Assembly: GCA_963789255.1 (NCBI GenBank)
Contig: CAWBJW010000001.1
Span: 682,001-746,000 of the forward strand
Reading direction: 5' to 3'
Length of the DNA stretch: 64,000 nucleotides
Origin: DATARH01 sp963789255
Lineage (GTDB): Bacteria > Pseudomonadota > Alphaproteobacteria > ATCC43930 > CGMCC-115725
Part shown: positions 35,398 through 44,541 of the stretch, piece after piece
Numbering within the stretch: position 1 is the stretch's first letter
Layout: every line of letters starts with the position of its first letter
Translations under genes and position numbers: made by a program
The notes under the pieces: model-generated
Seen by the model: only the letters and a program-made list of their open reading frames with translations
What the model was told of the DNA's origin: nothing
Database searches by the model: none

Positions 35398-35838
35398 ATG
35401 ACCGCACTCACTCTGGCGCACGCCTCGACGATCGTCGACAAGGCGCTCGAAAAAGGCCGCGAATTGAAGCTGCACCCGCTGACCGTCGTCGTGCTCGATG
35501 CCGGCGGGCATCTGGTGGCGATGAAGCGCGAGGACAAATCCGGCATCCTGCGCACCGAGATCGCCACCGGCAAGGCCTGGGGCACCCTCGGCATGGGCTT
35601 TGGCGGGCGCGAATTCGCCCGCCGCACCGCTGCCGGCGGGGTGTTTCTCCAGGCGCTGATGGCCGCGTCCGGCGGGCGGGTGGTGCCGGCCCCGGGCGGC
35701 GTCCTGATCCGCGACGCTGCGGGCGAGATCATCGGCGCGGTCGGGATCAGCGGCGACACCTCGGAGAAGGACGAAACCTGCGCCGTCTACGGCATCAGCT
35801 GCGCCGGCCTTGCCCCCGATACCGGCGACCCCGGCTGA
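35398..35838 (+). CDS. GlcG/HbpS family (DUF336) heme-binding-like protein
   Basis: 146 residues starting MTALTLAHASTIVDKALEKG. Family features are LTVVVLDAGGHLVAMKREDK, the small beta-helix segment RTEIATGKAWGTLGMGFGGR, and GGVLIRDAAGEIIGAVGISG followed by a C-terminal SEKDETCA. The related HbpS binds heme in Streptomyces; GlcG is linked to glycolate use. The frame extends upstream into the RHS fragment without a stop, but the conserved start at 35398 fixes the gene. No operon partner is evident, so the physiological role is unknown. Confidence 0.9.
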   Translation: MTALTLAHASTIVDKALEKGRELKLHPLTVVVLDAGGHLVAMKREDKSGILRTEIATGKAWGTLGMGFGGREFARRTAAGGVFLQALMAASGGRVVPAPGGVLIRDAAGEIIGAVGISGDTSEKDETCAVYGISCAGLAPDTGDPG

Positions 35839-35843
35839 CCCGA

Positions 35844-36380
35844 TCAGTGCGTGAGGGGGACAGGCGGGACGGGGAAGTCGCGTCGCGCGTCGTATTGCGA
35901 GAGCGCGATATACTGGCCGGTGATCCCGTCATACTGGAAGACCGTCGCGCCCGACTGATAGCGGTACGGGTAGATCCCGACGACCGGCGGCGTCGCCGGA
36001 TATCCCGGGTCGTCGATATAAATCCCGGTGACCGCCGGGTTGCGGAAGTGCAGCACCATCGCGCGGTTGTAGGCGCTGTCGCCGGGGCTGGGGAGCAGCG
36101 GGTTGTAATAGGCCGCAAACGCCGGCCGATAGGGCGCCGGCATTATTGCGGCGACACGGGTACGCCGCCAGCGCCGGCGATAGCGGGCGTGGAACCGCAC
36201 CTTGCGGTGCGGGCGTCGCCAGGCATGGGGATGTTGCAGCCCCGGGCACTGGCAGCCCGGCGCCGGCATCGGCGCCGCCGCGGCGGCCGGCGCGGTCGCG
36301 GCGCGGCTCGCCGCCGGCAGGGCGCAGGCAATCAGCAACACGGCCAGCAACACGGCCCCAATCGCGCTCAACGGTCGCAT
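35844..36380 (-). CDS. Exported protein of unknown function
   Basis: 178 residues starting MRPLSAIGAVLLAVLLIACA, with a signal peptide and an AAATAPAAAAAPMP linker. A basic Arg/His region (HRKVRFHARYRRRWRRTR) and a Tyr/Pro-rich C-terminal half follow (AFAAYYNPLLPSPGDSAYNR, GIYIDDPGYPATPPVVG). A GAGAGA ribosome-binding site precedes the start. The cysteine in LLIACA could be a lipobox, but the following residue pattern is poor. I do not recognise the family. Convergent with the GlcG-type gene (5 bp). Confidence 0.65.
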   Translation of the reverse strand: MRPLSAIGAVLLAVLLIACALPAASRAATAPAAAAAPMPAPGCQCPGLQHPHAWRRPHRKVRFHARYRRRWRRTRVAAIMPAPYRPAFAAYYNPLLPSPGDSAYNRAMVLHFRNPAVTGIYIDDPGYPATPPVVGIYPYRYQSGATVFQYDGITGQYIALSQYDARRDFPVPPVPLTH

Positions 36381-36434
36381 CGTTCTCTCCCGCGGAACTT
36401 CCGGTTGCGATCCTAGCATCAAATTGGCGCCGGG

Positions 36435-37395
36435 TCACCCCCGGCTGCAGGCGCCGCCGCCGAGGACGCAGAATTTGGCGCAATGCGGGTGGTTGAGTGC
36501 GACGCGCCCGAGCGCGCCGGCCAGGCTCGCGCCGAGGTCGAAGCGCGGGTCGTAAGGCAAGAGGGTGCAGGCGATGATGCTCGGCCGCGCCGCCCCCTTG
36601 AATTTGACCACCATGCGCGAACTGGCGCACATCACGCTGTCGGGCGATTTGCCGAGGAGGCTCCAGCACGCCTCGGTGATCTCCGGCACATCGGCCTCTG
36701 CATCCATCTCGGGAAAGACCGTCAGCACCGCCGGATCGCTGGCATCGATGGCAACCCCAAGCTCTGCGAACAAGCCGGCAAAACCGCGCCGGATCGCGGC
36801 CTCGCTCTCGCCCGACAGCCGCCGGCTCGCGACCGAGAGGGCAAAGCCGTTGGCGGCAAGCCACAAAAGCCCGTCGATCGTCGGCTGCCAGCTGCGCCGG
36901 CCGCGCTCCGCCTCATGCACGGCGCGGCCGTAATGGTCGAGCGAGACGCGGATCTGGAGGCGCTCGCCAAAGCGTTCGCGCAGCGCGGTGAGCGCCCGCT
37001 TCATCTTGTGCATCGGCTTCATCGCATTGGTCAGCACCAATGCCCGGAAGCCGCGCCGCAACGCGCTTTCGAGCATCTCCGGCAGTTGTGGGTTGATGAA
37101 CGGCTCGCCGCCGGTGAAGCCGATGAGCCGGGTGCCGAGCCGCAGCTTGTCGATCTCGTCGAGGAATTCGCCGACTTCGGCAGCGCTCAGGTAGACCAGC
37201 CGGTCGTTCTTCGGCGATGATTCGATGTAGCAGTGCTGGCAGGTAAGATTGCACAGCGTCCCGGTGTTGAACCACAGCGTGTTCGAGCGAATTCAGCGCG
37301 ACCTGCGCCCGCCGCGCGCCTGCGGCGGTGACGAACGGGTGCTGAAACTTGCGCGGATCGAGCCGCGTCGCGGTCGCGGCGAGCGCCTCTTCCAT
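36435..37395 (-). CDS. Radical SAM protein, frame-disrupted near the start
   Basis: Starts MEEALAATATRLDPRKFQHP. One extra base at 37281 (GAA-C-ACGCTG, should be GAAACGCTG) hides the motif TLWFNTGTLCNLTCQHCYIE, which has the CxxxCxxC cluster-binding pattern (here CNLTCQHC). The SAM-binding GFTGGEPFINPQLPEMLE follows. The last part has Cys residues (CASSRMVV, CTLLPYDP, CAKFCVLGGGAC) that could bind a second cluster, as in SPASM/twitch proteins. The span, 961 bp, is one over a codon multiple, giving 319 residues. It is divergent from urc1 with a 142-bp shared upstream region. Substrate unknown. Confidence 0.85.
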
Positions 37396-37537
37396 CGCCG
37401 TTCTCCCGGTTGCAACCGCCCGAATCATAACGCGACGACGTAGCGCTGTCGCATTCTCGCGTTCGCCTCAATCTCGGCCCGCTTCTTGCCGGCGAGCGTG
37501 GGCGTCGCTACCTTGCATACAGCAGAGGTGTTTTCGT

Positions 37538-38799
37538 TGAGCGACATAAAACAGATTATTCCCCGGCACATCCGGCTGACCTCGCATCCGGGCGGGGAAG
37601 GCGCGGGGCGCACGCCGCTCGATTGGGGGGCGGCGAGCGCGGCGTTGCGCGGGCCGGTCGTGGCGAGCCCGGCCGAGCCGCGTCAGCGCAACGCGATCGG
37701 CTCGCACAGCGGCTCCTATGCGATCTATCGCGCGCTCGCGGTCGCGACCCGCGCCCTGGCGCCGGGTCACCGGCCCGATTTTACCGACACCGCGCCGGCG
37801 GCGTCGGTCGGGCCGTGGCCGCAATGGGCCGATCCGTCAAAGATCGTTTCGCTCGATCCCTACGGGCATCTGGTCGGCGAGGCATTTGCCGCCCAGATCC
37901 GCGCCGGCATCGATGTCCGCCCGACGATCGCGATCACCACGGCGCGGATCGATCTCCCCGAAATCCGCCAGCGCATCATGGCCGGCGACATCGTGCCCGA
38001 CGGAAGGGTGGTGCTCGACAGCGGCGAGATCCGGGTGACCAAGGCGGCGATCGATCCGGTCTGGCACCTGCCCGGGATCGCCGCCCGCTTCGGCGTCGCC
38101 GAACCCGAGCTGCGGCGCACCTTGTTCGAGGAAACCGGCGGCATGTTCCCCGAGCTGGTCACCCGGCCGGATCTCGATGTCTTCCTGCCGCCGATCGGCG
38201 GCACCACGGTCTATCTGTTCGGCGATGTCGAGCGGATCGGCCGGCCGGAAACGCTGATTGCCTGCCGGGTCCATGACGAATGCAACGGCTCGGACGTGTT
38301 CGGCTCCGACATCTGCACCTGCCGTCCCTATCTGGCGCATGGCGTCGAGGTGTGTGCGATGACCGCGCAACAAGGCGGCGTCGGCATCGTCGTCTACAAC
38401 AGGAAGGAAGGCCGTGCCCTCGGCGAGGTGACCAAGTTCCTGGTCTATAACGCGAGGAAGCGGCAACAGGGCGGCGACCGTGCCGACACCTATTTCCACC
38501 GCACCGAATGCGTCGCCGGCGTCCAGGACATGCGCTTTCAGGAGCTGATGCCCGACGTCTTCCACTGGCTCGGCGTCAGCCGCATCGACCGCTGGGTGTC
38601 GATGTCCAACATGAAGCACGACGCGTTGCGCGCGCAGGGGATCGCGGTGGTCGAGCAGGTGGCGATCCCCGAGCGGCTCGTGCCGCTCGACGCCCAGGTC
38701 GAGATGACGGCGAAAAAGGCGGCCGGCTATTTCACCCCGGCCGGCGTCCCCAGCGCCAGACAGCTGCGCCGCACCAAAGGCCGCCGCCTCGACGCGTAG
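37538..38799 (+). CDS. urc1: URC1-type GTP cyclohydrolase II-like protein (uracil catabolism)
   Basis: About 420 residues. The C-terminal half is GTP cyclohydrolase II-like, with the zinc cysteines in HDECNGSDVFGSDICTCRPY. The loop EGRALGEVTKFLVYNARKRQ replaces the usual EGRGIGL-type loop of RibA, and TECVAGVQDMRFQELMPDV follows; these are URC1 features. The N-terminal ~170 residues (HIRLTSHPGGEGAGRTPLDW) are not in RibA. URC1 takes part in the uracil catabolic URC pathway; urc4 and upp are 6-9 kb downstream on the same strand. The start is taken as TTG 37538 after AGAGG; GTG 37529 or upstream starts are possible. A riboflavin role is less likely. Confidence 0.85.
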
Positions 38800-38813
38800 G
38801 CGCGACCGGCCCG

Positions 38814-38969
38814 TCAGCGACGCTCGCCGGCTTCGATCGCCGCCAGCTCGGTCTCGTCTTCCGCAAGCCGTCGGACATATTCCGCAGCGAGCGCCGCATC
38901 GACGCCCTCGCGCAGATAGCGACGAAAAAGCGCGATCCTGCGGCGGAGTAGGTCGGCGCGTTCCTCCAT
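38814..38969 (-). CDS. Small conserved protein, 51 residues
   Basis: ATG 38969 to TGA 38814. It reads MEERADLLRRRIALFRRYLR, then EGVDAALAAEYVRRLAEDET, and ends with a short acidic and basic tail. The helical pattern (LL-RRI...RR.L.EGV......Y...L..DE.EL) matches very small proteins of unknown role that are common in alphaproteobacteria. It is convergent with urc1 (14 bp). Codon use looks normal for the genome. Supported only by composition and family-like pattern. Confidence 0.6.
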   Translation of the reverse strand: MEERADLLRRRIALFRRYLREGVDAALAAEYVRRLAEDETELAAIEAGERR

Positions 38970-39084
38970 TTACTATGACGGCGCCAGCCCCGCATGCACT
39001 CCTATGATTTGAATCAATCGCGGGTGAAAAAAGTTGGACGCGCCCTGTCTCGGCTGCTTGCCTTCAATCTTGGAGACGCAGCCC

Positions 39085-39200
39085 CACCCCGCCGGGCGAT
39101 CGGCCTCCAATTAACGATAATAATAAGTTAAATTATTTCAATTTGACAAGATGTTCGGTTAGAATTCTTTTCAGCGACCTCTCCACCGCGGCGCTGCCGG
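39085..39200. promoter_or_regulatory. AT-rich upstream region of the Lrp-type gene
   Basis: An AT-rich patch in an otherwise GC-rich window: TTAACGATAATAATAAG, TTAAATTATTTCAATTTGAC and GGTTAGAATTC. It contains TTAA-based imperfect inverted repeats of the kind bound by Lrp/AsnC regulators, suggesting autoregulation. A similar AT-rich patch (39800-39830, with TTGACA) precedes the sulfite reductase gene. Promoter elements cannot be fixed by eye. Confidence 0.4.
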
Positions 39201-39252
39201 CTGGTCCGCCTTCGGCGGCGAGCGGATGCCGCTTGGCAGGGCAAACCGCAAC

Positions 39253-39753
39253 ATGGATGAAATCGACCGCCTATTGCTGGAAATCCTGCAGGAGAACGCG
39301 ACGCTGTCGATCGCCCAGATGGCGGAGCGCGTCGGCCTTTCCCCGACCCCGTGCTGGAAGCGCATCCAGAAGCTGGAAGCCGGGGGGGTGATCACCCGCC
39401 GGATCGCGGTCGTCGACCCCGAGCGCGTTGGCGTCGGACTCTCGGTCCTTGTCGGCATCGAAGCCGGCGAACACACGCCGGAATGGTTGACGCGGTTCAG
39501 CGCCGGCGTCGCCGCGATGCCGGAAGTCATGGAGGTGTATCGCATGGCGGGCGATGTCGATTACATGCTGCACGTCGCGGTCGCCGACATGGCGGAATAC
39601 GACGCCTTCTATAAGCGCCTGATCGCACTTGCCCCGATGAAGAACGTGACCTCGCGCTTTGCCATGGAGCGGATCAAGCACACCACTGCATATCCGCTGC
39701 ACCCGCGGGCCTTCCGGGACCGCCGCGCCGCCGACACCGGCAACGAAGAATAG
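39253..39753 (+). CDS. Lrp/AsnC family transcriptional regulator
   Basis: 166 residues from ATG 39253 (MDEIDRLLLEILQENATLSI). The N-terminal winged helix-turn-helix reads AQMAERVGLSPTPCWKRIQK and LEAGGVITRRIAVVDPERVG. The C-terminal RAM domain reads VMEVYRMAGDVDYMLHVAVA, then MEYDAFYKRLIAL-type residues, and ends with a basic tail. It most likely senses an amino acid and controls the downstream gene or itself. An in-frame ATG at 39226 is possible. A 210-bp AT-rich gap separates it from the sulfite reductase gene on the same strand, suggesting sulfur or amino acid control. Confidence 0.92.
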   Translation: MDEIDRLLLEILQENATLSIAQMAERVGLSPTPCWKRIQKLEAGGVITRRIAVVDPERVGVGLSVLVGIEAGEHTPEWLTRFSAGVAAMPEVMEVYRMAGDVDYMLHVAVADMAEYDAFYKRLIALAPMKNVTSRFAMERIKHTTAYPLHPRAFRDRRAADTGNEE

Positions 39754-39963
39754 CTTTCTCCGGGATTGCACGGCTAGAGAATTCCGGTCTATTTCCAGTA
39801 TATATTAAGTAATAAATTGCTATTTGACACCGTGAAGTCGGCCATCCATCTTTAACGTGCGTCGATATCGGACGGCGATGACGCCAACTTGTGAGCGCTT
39901 TCCTGATCCATTTGCGCGGAATCGTAGCCTTTATTTTGGCTCATCGGCTTGAGGTGCAAGTCC

Positions 39964-41682
39964 ATGTCTTTACGGCCCACGGGCTTGGCCCGGATCGACA
40001 GCATCTCTAAAGCCGAGGCCATCAAGCAGCAGAGCCGGCAGTTGCGCGGCAATCTGGCGCGCGATCTCGCCGACACGGCGGCGCCGTTCGACAATGCCGG
40101 CTACAGCCTGCTCAAGTTCCACGGCATCTATCAGGGCTATGACCGCGACAGCGCGACCGAGCGCAAGCAGCGCGGCGACGACAAGATCTGGCAGTTCATG
40201 GTGCGCGTCCGCATCCCCGGCGGGCGCCTCGCTGCCGACCAGTACCTCGCGCTCGACGCCCTCGCCGACCGCTATGCCAACGGCTCGCTACGGATCACGA
40301 CGCGCCAGAGCATCCAGTTCCACGGCGTCGTCAAATCCGGCCTCAAAGCCGCGATCGCCGGGATCGACCGCGCCCTGCTGACGACGCTGGCGGCCTGCGG
40401 CGATGTCGTCCGCACCGTGACGACCGTGCCGGCGCCGGTCCGCGACGCGGTGCACCGCCGGCTGGAGGACGATGCGCGGCTTCTGTCGAGGCAGCTTTTG
40501 CCGCAGACCGGCGCCTATCACGAGATCTGGGTCAACGGCGAGCGGGCAACGGCCGAGGAGGCGCCCGACCCGCTCTACGGCGAGCGCTACCTGCCGCGCA
40601 AGTTCAAGATCGGCCTGGCGATCCCCGAGGACAACACGATCAACGTCTTGACCAACGACCTCGCGATCGTCGCGCTGTTCGAGGGTGAAACGCTCGCCGG
40701 CTACAATTTCCTGCTCGGCGGCGGGCACGGCATGACCCACAACAAGCCGGAGACCTACCCGCGGCTTGCCACCCCGGTCGCCTTTGTCGAGCCCGGCGAT
40801 CTGTCGGCGGCGGCGGCGGCGGTCGTTCGGCTGCATCGCGATCATGGCGACCGCGGCAACCGCCGCCACGCCCGGCTCAAATACGTCATCGCTGAACGCG
40901 GCGAGGCATGGGCGCGCGAGCGCCTGGCGGAGGATCTCGGCAAGCCGCTGGCGCCCTGCCGCAAGATGGCGGAGTTCGCGGTGCCCGATCATCTGGGGTG
41001 GCACGAGCAGGGCGACGGCAGGCTCTATCTCGGCGTGCCGGTTGCCAGCGGGAGCATCGTCGATGACGAGCGTTCGCGGCTGCGCAGCGCCTTGCGCGAG
41101 ATCGTCGCCCGTTTCCGCGTCGATCCGGTCCTGATGCCGAGCCAGGACATCATCCTCAGCGACATTGCGCCCGCGGACCGCGAGGCGATCGCCGCGCTGC
41201 TGCGCGCGAATGGCGTGCGCCTCGCCGAGGAATTATTGCCGGTCGAGCGCTGGGCCCTGGCCTGCCCGGCCTTGCCGACCTGCGGGCTGGCGCTGACCGA
41301 GGCGGAGCGGGTGCGGGGCGACATCGTCGGCGCGATCGCGGCATGCCTCAAGCGCTGGGGGCTGGAACGCGAGCGGCTCAGCCTTCGCATCACCGGCTGT
41401 CCCAATGGCTGCGCCCGGCCCTACACCGGCGATATCGGCATCGTCGGGCGGATGCCGGGGTTCTATTCGCTCTATGTCGGCGGCGATTTCGCCGGCACCC
41501 GGCTCAACACGGCGATCGCCGAGCGGCTCGACATTAAGGGGCTTGCCGGCGCGCTCGATCCGCTGTTCGCGCTGTTCGCCGCGTCGCGGATGCCCGGCGA
41601 GGGGTTCGGCGATTTCTGCCATCGCATCGGCGTCGCCGTGTTGCAGCAGGTCGTCGCGGGCATCCGCCGCAACGCCGCCTGA
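39964..41682 (+). CDS. cysI: Sulfite/nitrite reductase hemoprotein (CysI type)
   Basis: About 572 residues from ATG 39964, with a GAGGTG ribosome-binding site. The N-terminal half has the siroheme-binding repeats LLKFHGIYQGYDRDSATERK, NGSLRITTRQSIQFHGVVKS and RKFKIGLAIPEDNTINVLTN. Cluster ligands are CPALPTC (C-x5-C) and RITGCPNGCARPYTGDIGIV (C-x3-C), joining the 4Fe-4S cluster to siroheme. It reduces sulfite to sulfide in cysteine biosynthesis. Nitrite reductases share the motifs, but the RTVTTVPAP and QTGAYHEIW patterns fit CysI. No cysJ or siroheme gene is adjacent. Possibly regulated by the Lrp-type gene upstream. Confidence 0.92.
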   Translation: MSLRPTGLARIDSISKAEAIKQQSRQLRGNLARDLADTAAPFDNAGYSLLKFHGIYQGYDRDSATERKQRGDDKIWQFMVRVRIPGGRLAADQYLALDALADRYANGSLRITTRQSIQFHGVVKSGLKAAIAGIDRALLTTLAACGDVVRTVTTVPAPVRDAVHRRLEDDARLLSRQLLPQTGAYHEIWVNGERATAEEAPDPLYGERYLPRKFKIGLAIPEDNTINVLTNDLAIVALFEGETLAGYNFLLGGGHGMTHNKPETYPRLATPVAFVEPGDLSAAAAAVVRLHRDHGDRGNRRHARLKYVIAERGEAWARERLAEDLGKPLAPCRKMAEFAVPDHLGWHEQGDGRLYLGVPVASGSIVDDERSRLRSALREIVARFRVDPVLMPSQDIILSDIAPADREAIAALLRANGVRLAEELLPVERWALACPALPTCGLALTEAERVRGDIVGAIAACLKRWGLERERLSLRITGCPNGCARPYTGDIGIVGRMPGFYSLYVGGDFAGTRLNTAIAERLDIKGLAGALDPLFALFAASRMPGEGFGDFCHRIGVAVLQQVVAGIRRNAA

Positions 41683-42169
41683 CCCGGCCTTCCGCCGGCC
41701 GCTGTCCGGTTAAGCGTCCGGTGTCCGGCTTCCGCTTGGTTTGCTCCGATTAAGCCTCCGCAATACCCCATCTCCGGGCTTGACCCGGCCATGGTCGGCC
41801 ACAATCGAGCGTTTCTGCCGGAAACGCAACGAGTGTATCCCCGGAGGTATCCCCTCGCAATCGGCCGGGTCAAGCCGGGCCCGACGCGAGAGGGAGTCAA
41901 GCAAAACTGCCAATTTCCCGCCAGCCTGGGAGGCGGTGTCTACCCCTCTCGCTTACCCCATCCTACCCCTCCCAGCAACCAGGGAAAAAAGGGTGGCGCG
42001 GTCGATGCCCGGCTGAGCCGGGTGCCAAACGATCAGTTGCCTACGGCCTCTTGTGGTAGAGCAGCCCGGTTCTATCTCTCCGGGTTAGCCGTCCGGTGAG
42101 GGAATGATGGCTGACGCTTAAAAGCCCGCTCCGACCCCGCGTCGTAGCGCCGCCAAAGGACTCAGGTAT
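41683..42169. other. Gap without a recognisable gene
   Basis: 487 bp after the sulfite reductase. It holds short repeats of GTCCGGTTAAGCGTCCGG and GTCCGGC type, a GGGCTTGACCCGGCCATGG piece of REP-like type, and CCTACCCCTCCC. Short open frames here have no family-like features. A stretch near 42045-42110 has a D-loop-like GTGGTAGAGCAGC but lacks a T-arm and an anticodon loop of proper size, so it is not called a tRNA. Confidence 0.5.
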
Positions 42170-42922
42170 ATGTCCATTCCGAGATTCTCTGTTGATGACG
42201 CGCTGGCGCGAGTTGTTCAGCGCGTCGGCGGTGCCTTGGTTAGCGATCTGCTACCGCCGAACACAAATCTTCCGAAGAATGCTGACTATGTGTTTCGGGA
42301 ACATAACGTTATTGCGGAACTGAAGCGCCTTAAGAAAAATCAAGACGAGGATGAACAATTCCGAGAAAAACTCCAAGCAATGTTCGATCGCTGGATGAGA
42401 GACGGAAGAATATTGGCATACGGCCGCGTGCGCATCAATTTGAGAGAACTGGCCCCCGATCTCGCGCTAGAGGTGATTTCTCTATACAAAGAGCCAATAA
42501 AGCGCCGAATCAAACAAGCAAACGATCAGATAAAATCTACTAAGAAACTGCTTAACATGCCAGATGCAAAAGGTGTTCTTTTGATTGCGCATGATGGTGA
42601 CCATTCAATTGATGTCGAGAATGCTCTTAACCTTTTATCGCGGTGATTGAACGGCATCGTCTATAGCAGCATCAATGATGTGATCTACATCAATGGCAAC
42701 ATGGCAGCATCGCTGCCCGGCGATTCCCCCGATTTCATGATCTTCGTCCATAGTCACCGCGATGCCGCGAACACAATCCCAACGGAATTAGTTCGTAGCC
42801 TGCACCGCGAATGGGGAAAAGAACTCGAACGTCTCAGCGGTATGCCAATGCCGACTTATTGGAACCCTCCGAACCCAAGGTTGCTAATCGACAACTTTCG
42901 CTTTAACAAGGCCCCTCACTAA
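42170..42922 (+). pseudogene. PD-(D/E)XK nuclease-like protein with an in-frame TGA
   Basis: A 251-codon frame, starting MSIPRFSVDDALARVVQRVG. It is interrupted once by TGA at 42644-42646 (...LNLLSR-stop-LNGIVYSSIND). The part after the stop continues at once as good protein (YINGNMAASLPGDSPDFMIF, HSHRDAANTIPTELVRSLHR) without a new start or ribosome-binding site. So one protein of about 250 residues has been broken by a nonsense change, possibly from TGG or TGC. NADYVFREHNVIAELKRLKK carries a D...(E-x-K) pattern like PD-(D/E)XK nucleases. Base composition is more AT-rich than the core genome, suggesting transfer. Function unproven. Confidence 0.6.
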
Positions 42923-42990
42923 CTTTGCGGATGCGGTCGGCGCCGATCACGCCGGCGGGGCGCTTCTCGTCGCGTGGACCGCGAGGCATC

Positions 42991-43243
42991 TCAATAGGCT
43001 CCCGGTTCGCCGACGCTTTCGAGCGCAGCCTGCGCTGCCTCGATAAAAGTTCTGCCTGCCGGCATGCCGAGTAGCCGACAGCTTAGCGATCTGGAACATC
43101 GTCATCGTGTCGCCGAGGGGCATTTGGAATGCGATTCGCCAACACGTCGTAAACTTCAGGATCGACAATTCCCCATCGAACCGCGAGTTAGCGACTTCGA
43201 TAAGCCGCCGCATAAATTTAATCTCGTGGATATCGTCCATCAT
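42991..43243 (-). CDS. Small conserved protein of unknown function, frame-disrupted
   Basis: Starts MMDDIHEIKFMRRLIEVANS (ATG 43243), continues RFDGELSILKFTTCWRIAFQ and ATRHAGR. After one extra base near 43059 (GGCAGG-C-AGAACT) it goes on with TFIEAAQAALESVGEPGAY and a stop. The span is 253 bp, one over 84 codons. The pattern (FxRRLI..AN.R.DG...I.KFTT.WR..F) resembles small alphaproteobacterial proteins of unknown role often found in accessory regions. No promoter was found. Confidence 0.6.
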
Positions 43244-43518
43244 CGTCCCGCGCCCCTGCTTTCCGCTAAGCATATGGGAACGGAGCGGCCTGCGCGATAG
43301 CCGCGTCAAGCCGGATCAGGGCTGTTAATAATCAAACTCTTGTCGTCGTGGAATACGGTGCCTGCGGGCATGACGTGTAAGTGCGCATTCCACCTCAGGC
43401 GCAGGTCCGCCGCGAGGCAGCCCATATCGCGACAGTTCTACGTGATAATTCAGGGTATCGAATGGACGCGAAGCGACTACCCTCGATTAACGATAAAAAC
43501 ACTGAGCGGTGATTAATA

Positions 43519-44077
43519 TCAGAACTTTGGGCCGGTCGGCTGAGGTCGAGAGTTATAGTTTTCCATCATAGTGGTTTGGTCCGTTATCCGGAGAACGCAG
43601 TCGTGGCTTGACCTGACGGTTGCAAGAAACACGTCTACTCCCTTCAAGAGATCTTCGGATGGATTTGTTTGCCAACTGTAGATGGTTCCTGGCCCGACCG
43701 ATTGCGGGTACGAATCGGATAGTTGGTATTGCGTTTCAACAGAAGCGGTTATGTCGAAGGAACTAAGTTCAGAAGTAAAGTAATAGATTACGGAATACGC
43801 TTTGGGAGAGCCCAAAAACTGGGTGAACTGGACACGCAAAATACCGTTACGACCTTTACATTGTATTTCGCCCGGCTTGCTGCCAGAACTCCAAAGGAGC
43901 TTGGTCTTGTGTCCTGATTTAGAAGATGGCATCTCGCGTTTACCTTCTGAACTTCTTCGGGCGACATCCCAATGGCGATACCCAATATGTCCTGTTTGCC
44001 GTTCCACGCGAGCGCGGGGCTGGTTATGGTCCAGCACAGGATGCCAGATGCCAGTAAGCAATGCAGTCCGGCCCCAT
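43519..44077 (-). pseudogene. Decayed gene for an exported protein
   Basis: An ATG with a GAGAGGAGA ribosome-binding site (44077) is followed, in a different frame, by a signal-peptide-like stretch GLHCLLASGILCWTITSPAL and by WNGKQDILGIAIGMSPEEVQ, a known start of exported 'G..lGMs.eEv' proteins. A second frame change leads to KSGHKTKLLWSSGSKPGEIQ and FLGSPKAYSVIYYFTSELSS, ending at 43519. Two shifts of the -1 (or +2) kind are needed. This differs from the +1 breaks elsewhere and suggests real decay. AT-richer than core genes. No function assigned. Confidence 0.5.
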
Positions 44078-44541
44078 AGTTCTCCTCTCGTACAGTCCTG
44101 TCCGGGCGACGCGTGGTCTACCGCAGATCGAGGCTATATCGCTGACGAGTGTTAACCGACATTCCCCCAATTCCGAGTGATTTTGAGGCAGGATCGCGCC
44201 TTTGGGCGTCTTCGACAACGATAAATCGCACCTCGTGAAGGTCGCAGGCGATCGAACCGGCCAATCGACCGCGCGAGGCGCGGAACCTTGCTGCTTTGCC
44301 GGCATTGAGGCGCACCTCTCGCATCTCATCCGCCGGCCGTCATGCCGGTGCGGGCGGTGCACGCAGCCGGGCGATCAGCGACAGGATGTCGGCGAACATA
44401 TGCCGCGACACCGTCCTCCGCGGCCTGATGCCGGGCGACGCCGCTGGCGGCTGACGGCCTTGCCGGGACGCCGATCCGGTTGCACTGTGCCCGGCGCCGG
44501 GCTGCATCTGGCGGCGCGGCAAATCCCGGGACGGCATCGTG
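44078..44541. other. Gap upstream of urc4 without a recognisable gene
   Basis: 464 bp. Open frames here lack family features and lie mostly in the GC-rich half next to urc4. The left half (44078-44220) is AT-richer and marks the end of the decayed island. The urc4-upp promoter probably lies in this gap, but I cannot place it. Confidence 0.4.

Noticed and set aside
34597..35838. Fusion of the RHS core with a GlcG domain as one toxin
   Set aside because: The joining segment is REP-like repeat DNA, the RHS part is truncated at a non-domain point, and the GlcG gene has its own family-typical start at 35398.
37538..38799. Riboflavin biosynthesis gene ribA
   Set aside because: The N-terminal extension, the changed active loop (EGRALGEVTKFL) and the linkage to urc4-upp fit URC1 better.
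42040..42115. tRNA-like stretch with GTGGTAGAGCAGC and a CCCGG...CCGGG stem
   Set aside because: The anticodon-like loop is too long, and there is no T-arm with GGTTC-A and no matching acceptor stem.
42644..42646. Selenocysteine at the in-frame TGA
   Set aside because: The context is not a redox motif, no SECIS-like hairpin is evident right after it, and the gene lies in a decayed island.
44085..44110. GTACGAGAGGAG on the minus strand, resembling the sarcin-ricin loop of 23S rRNA
   Set aside because: Only about 11 bases match and the surroundings do not; it is the ribosome-binding site region of a decayed gene.
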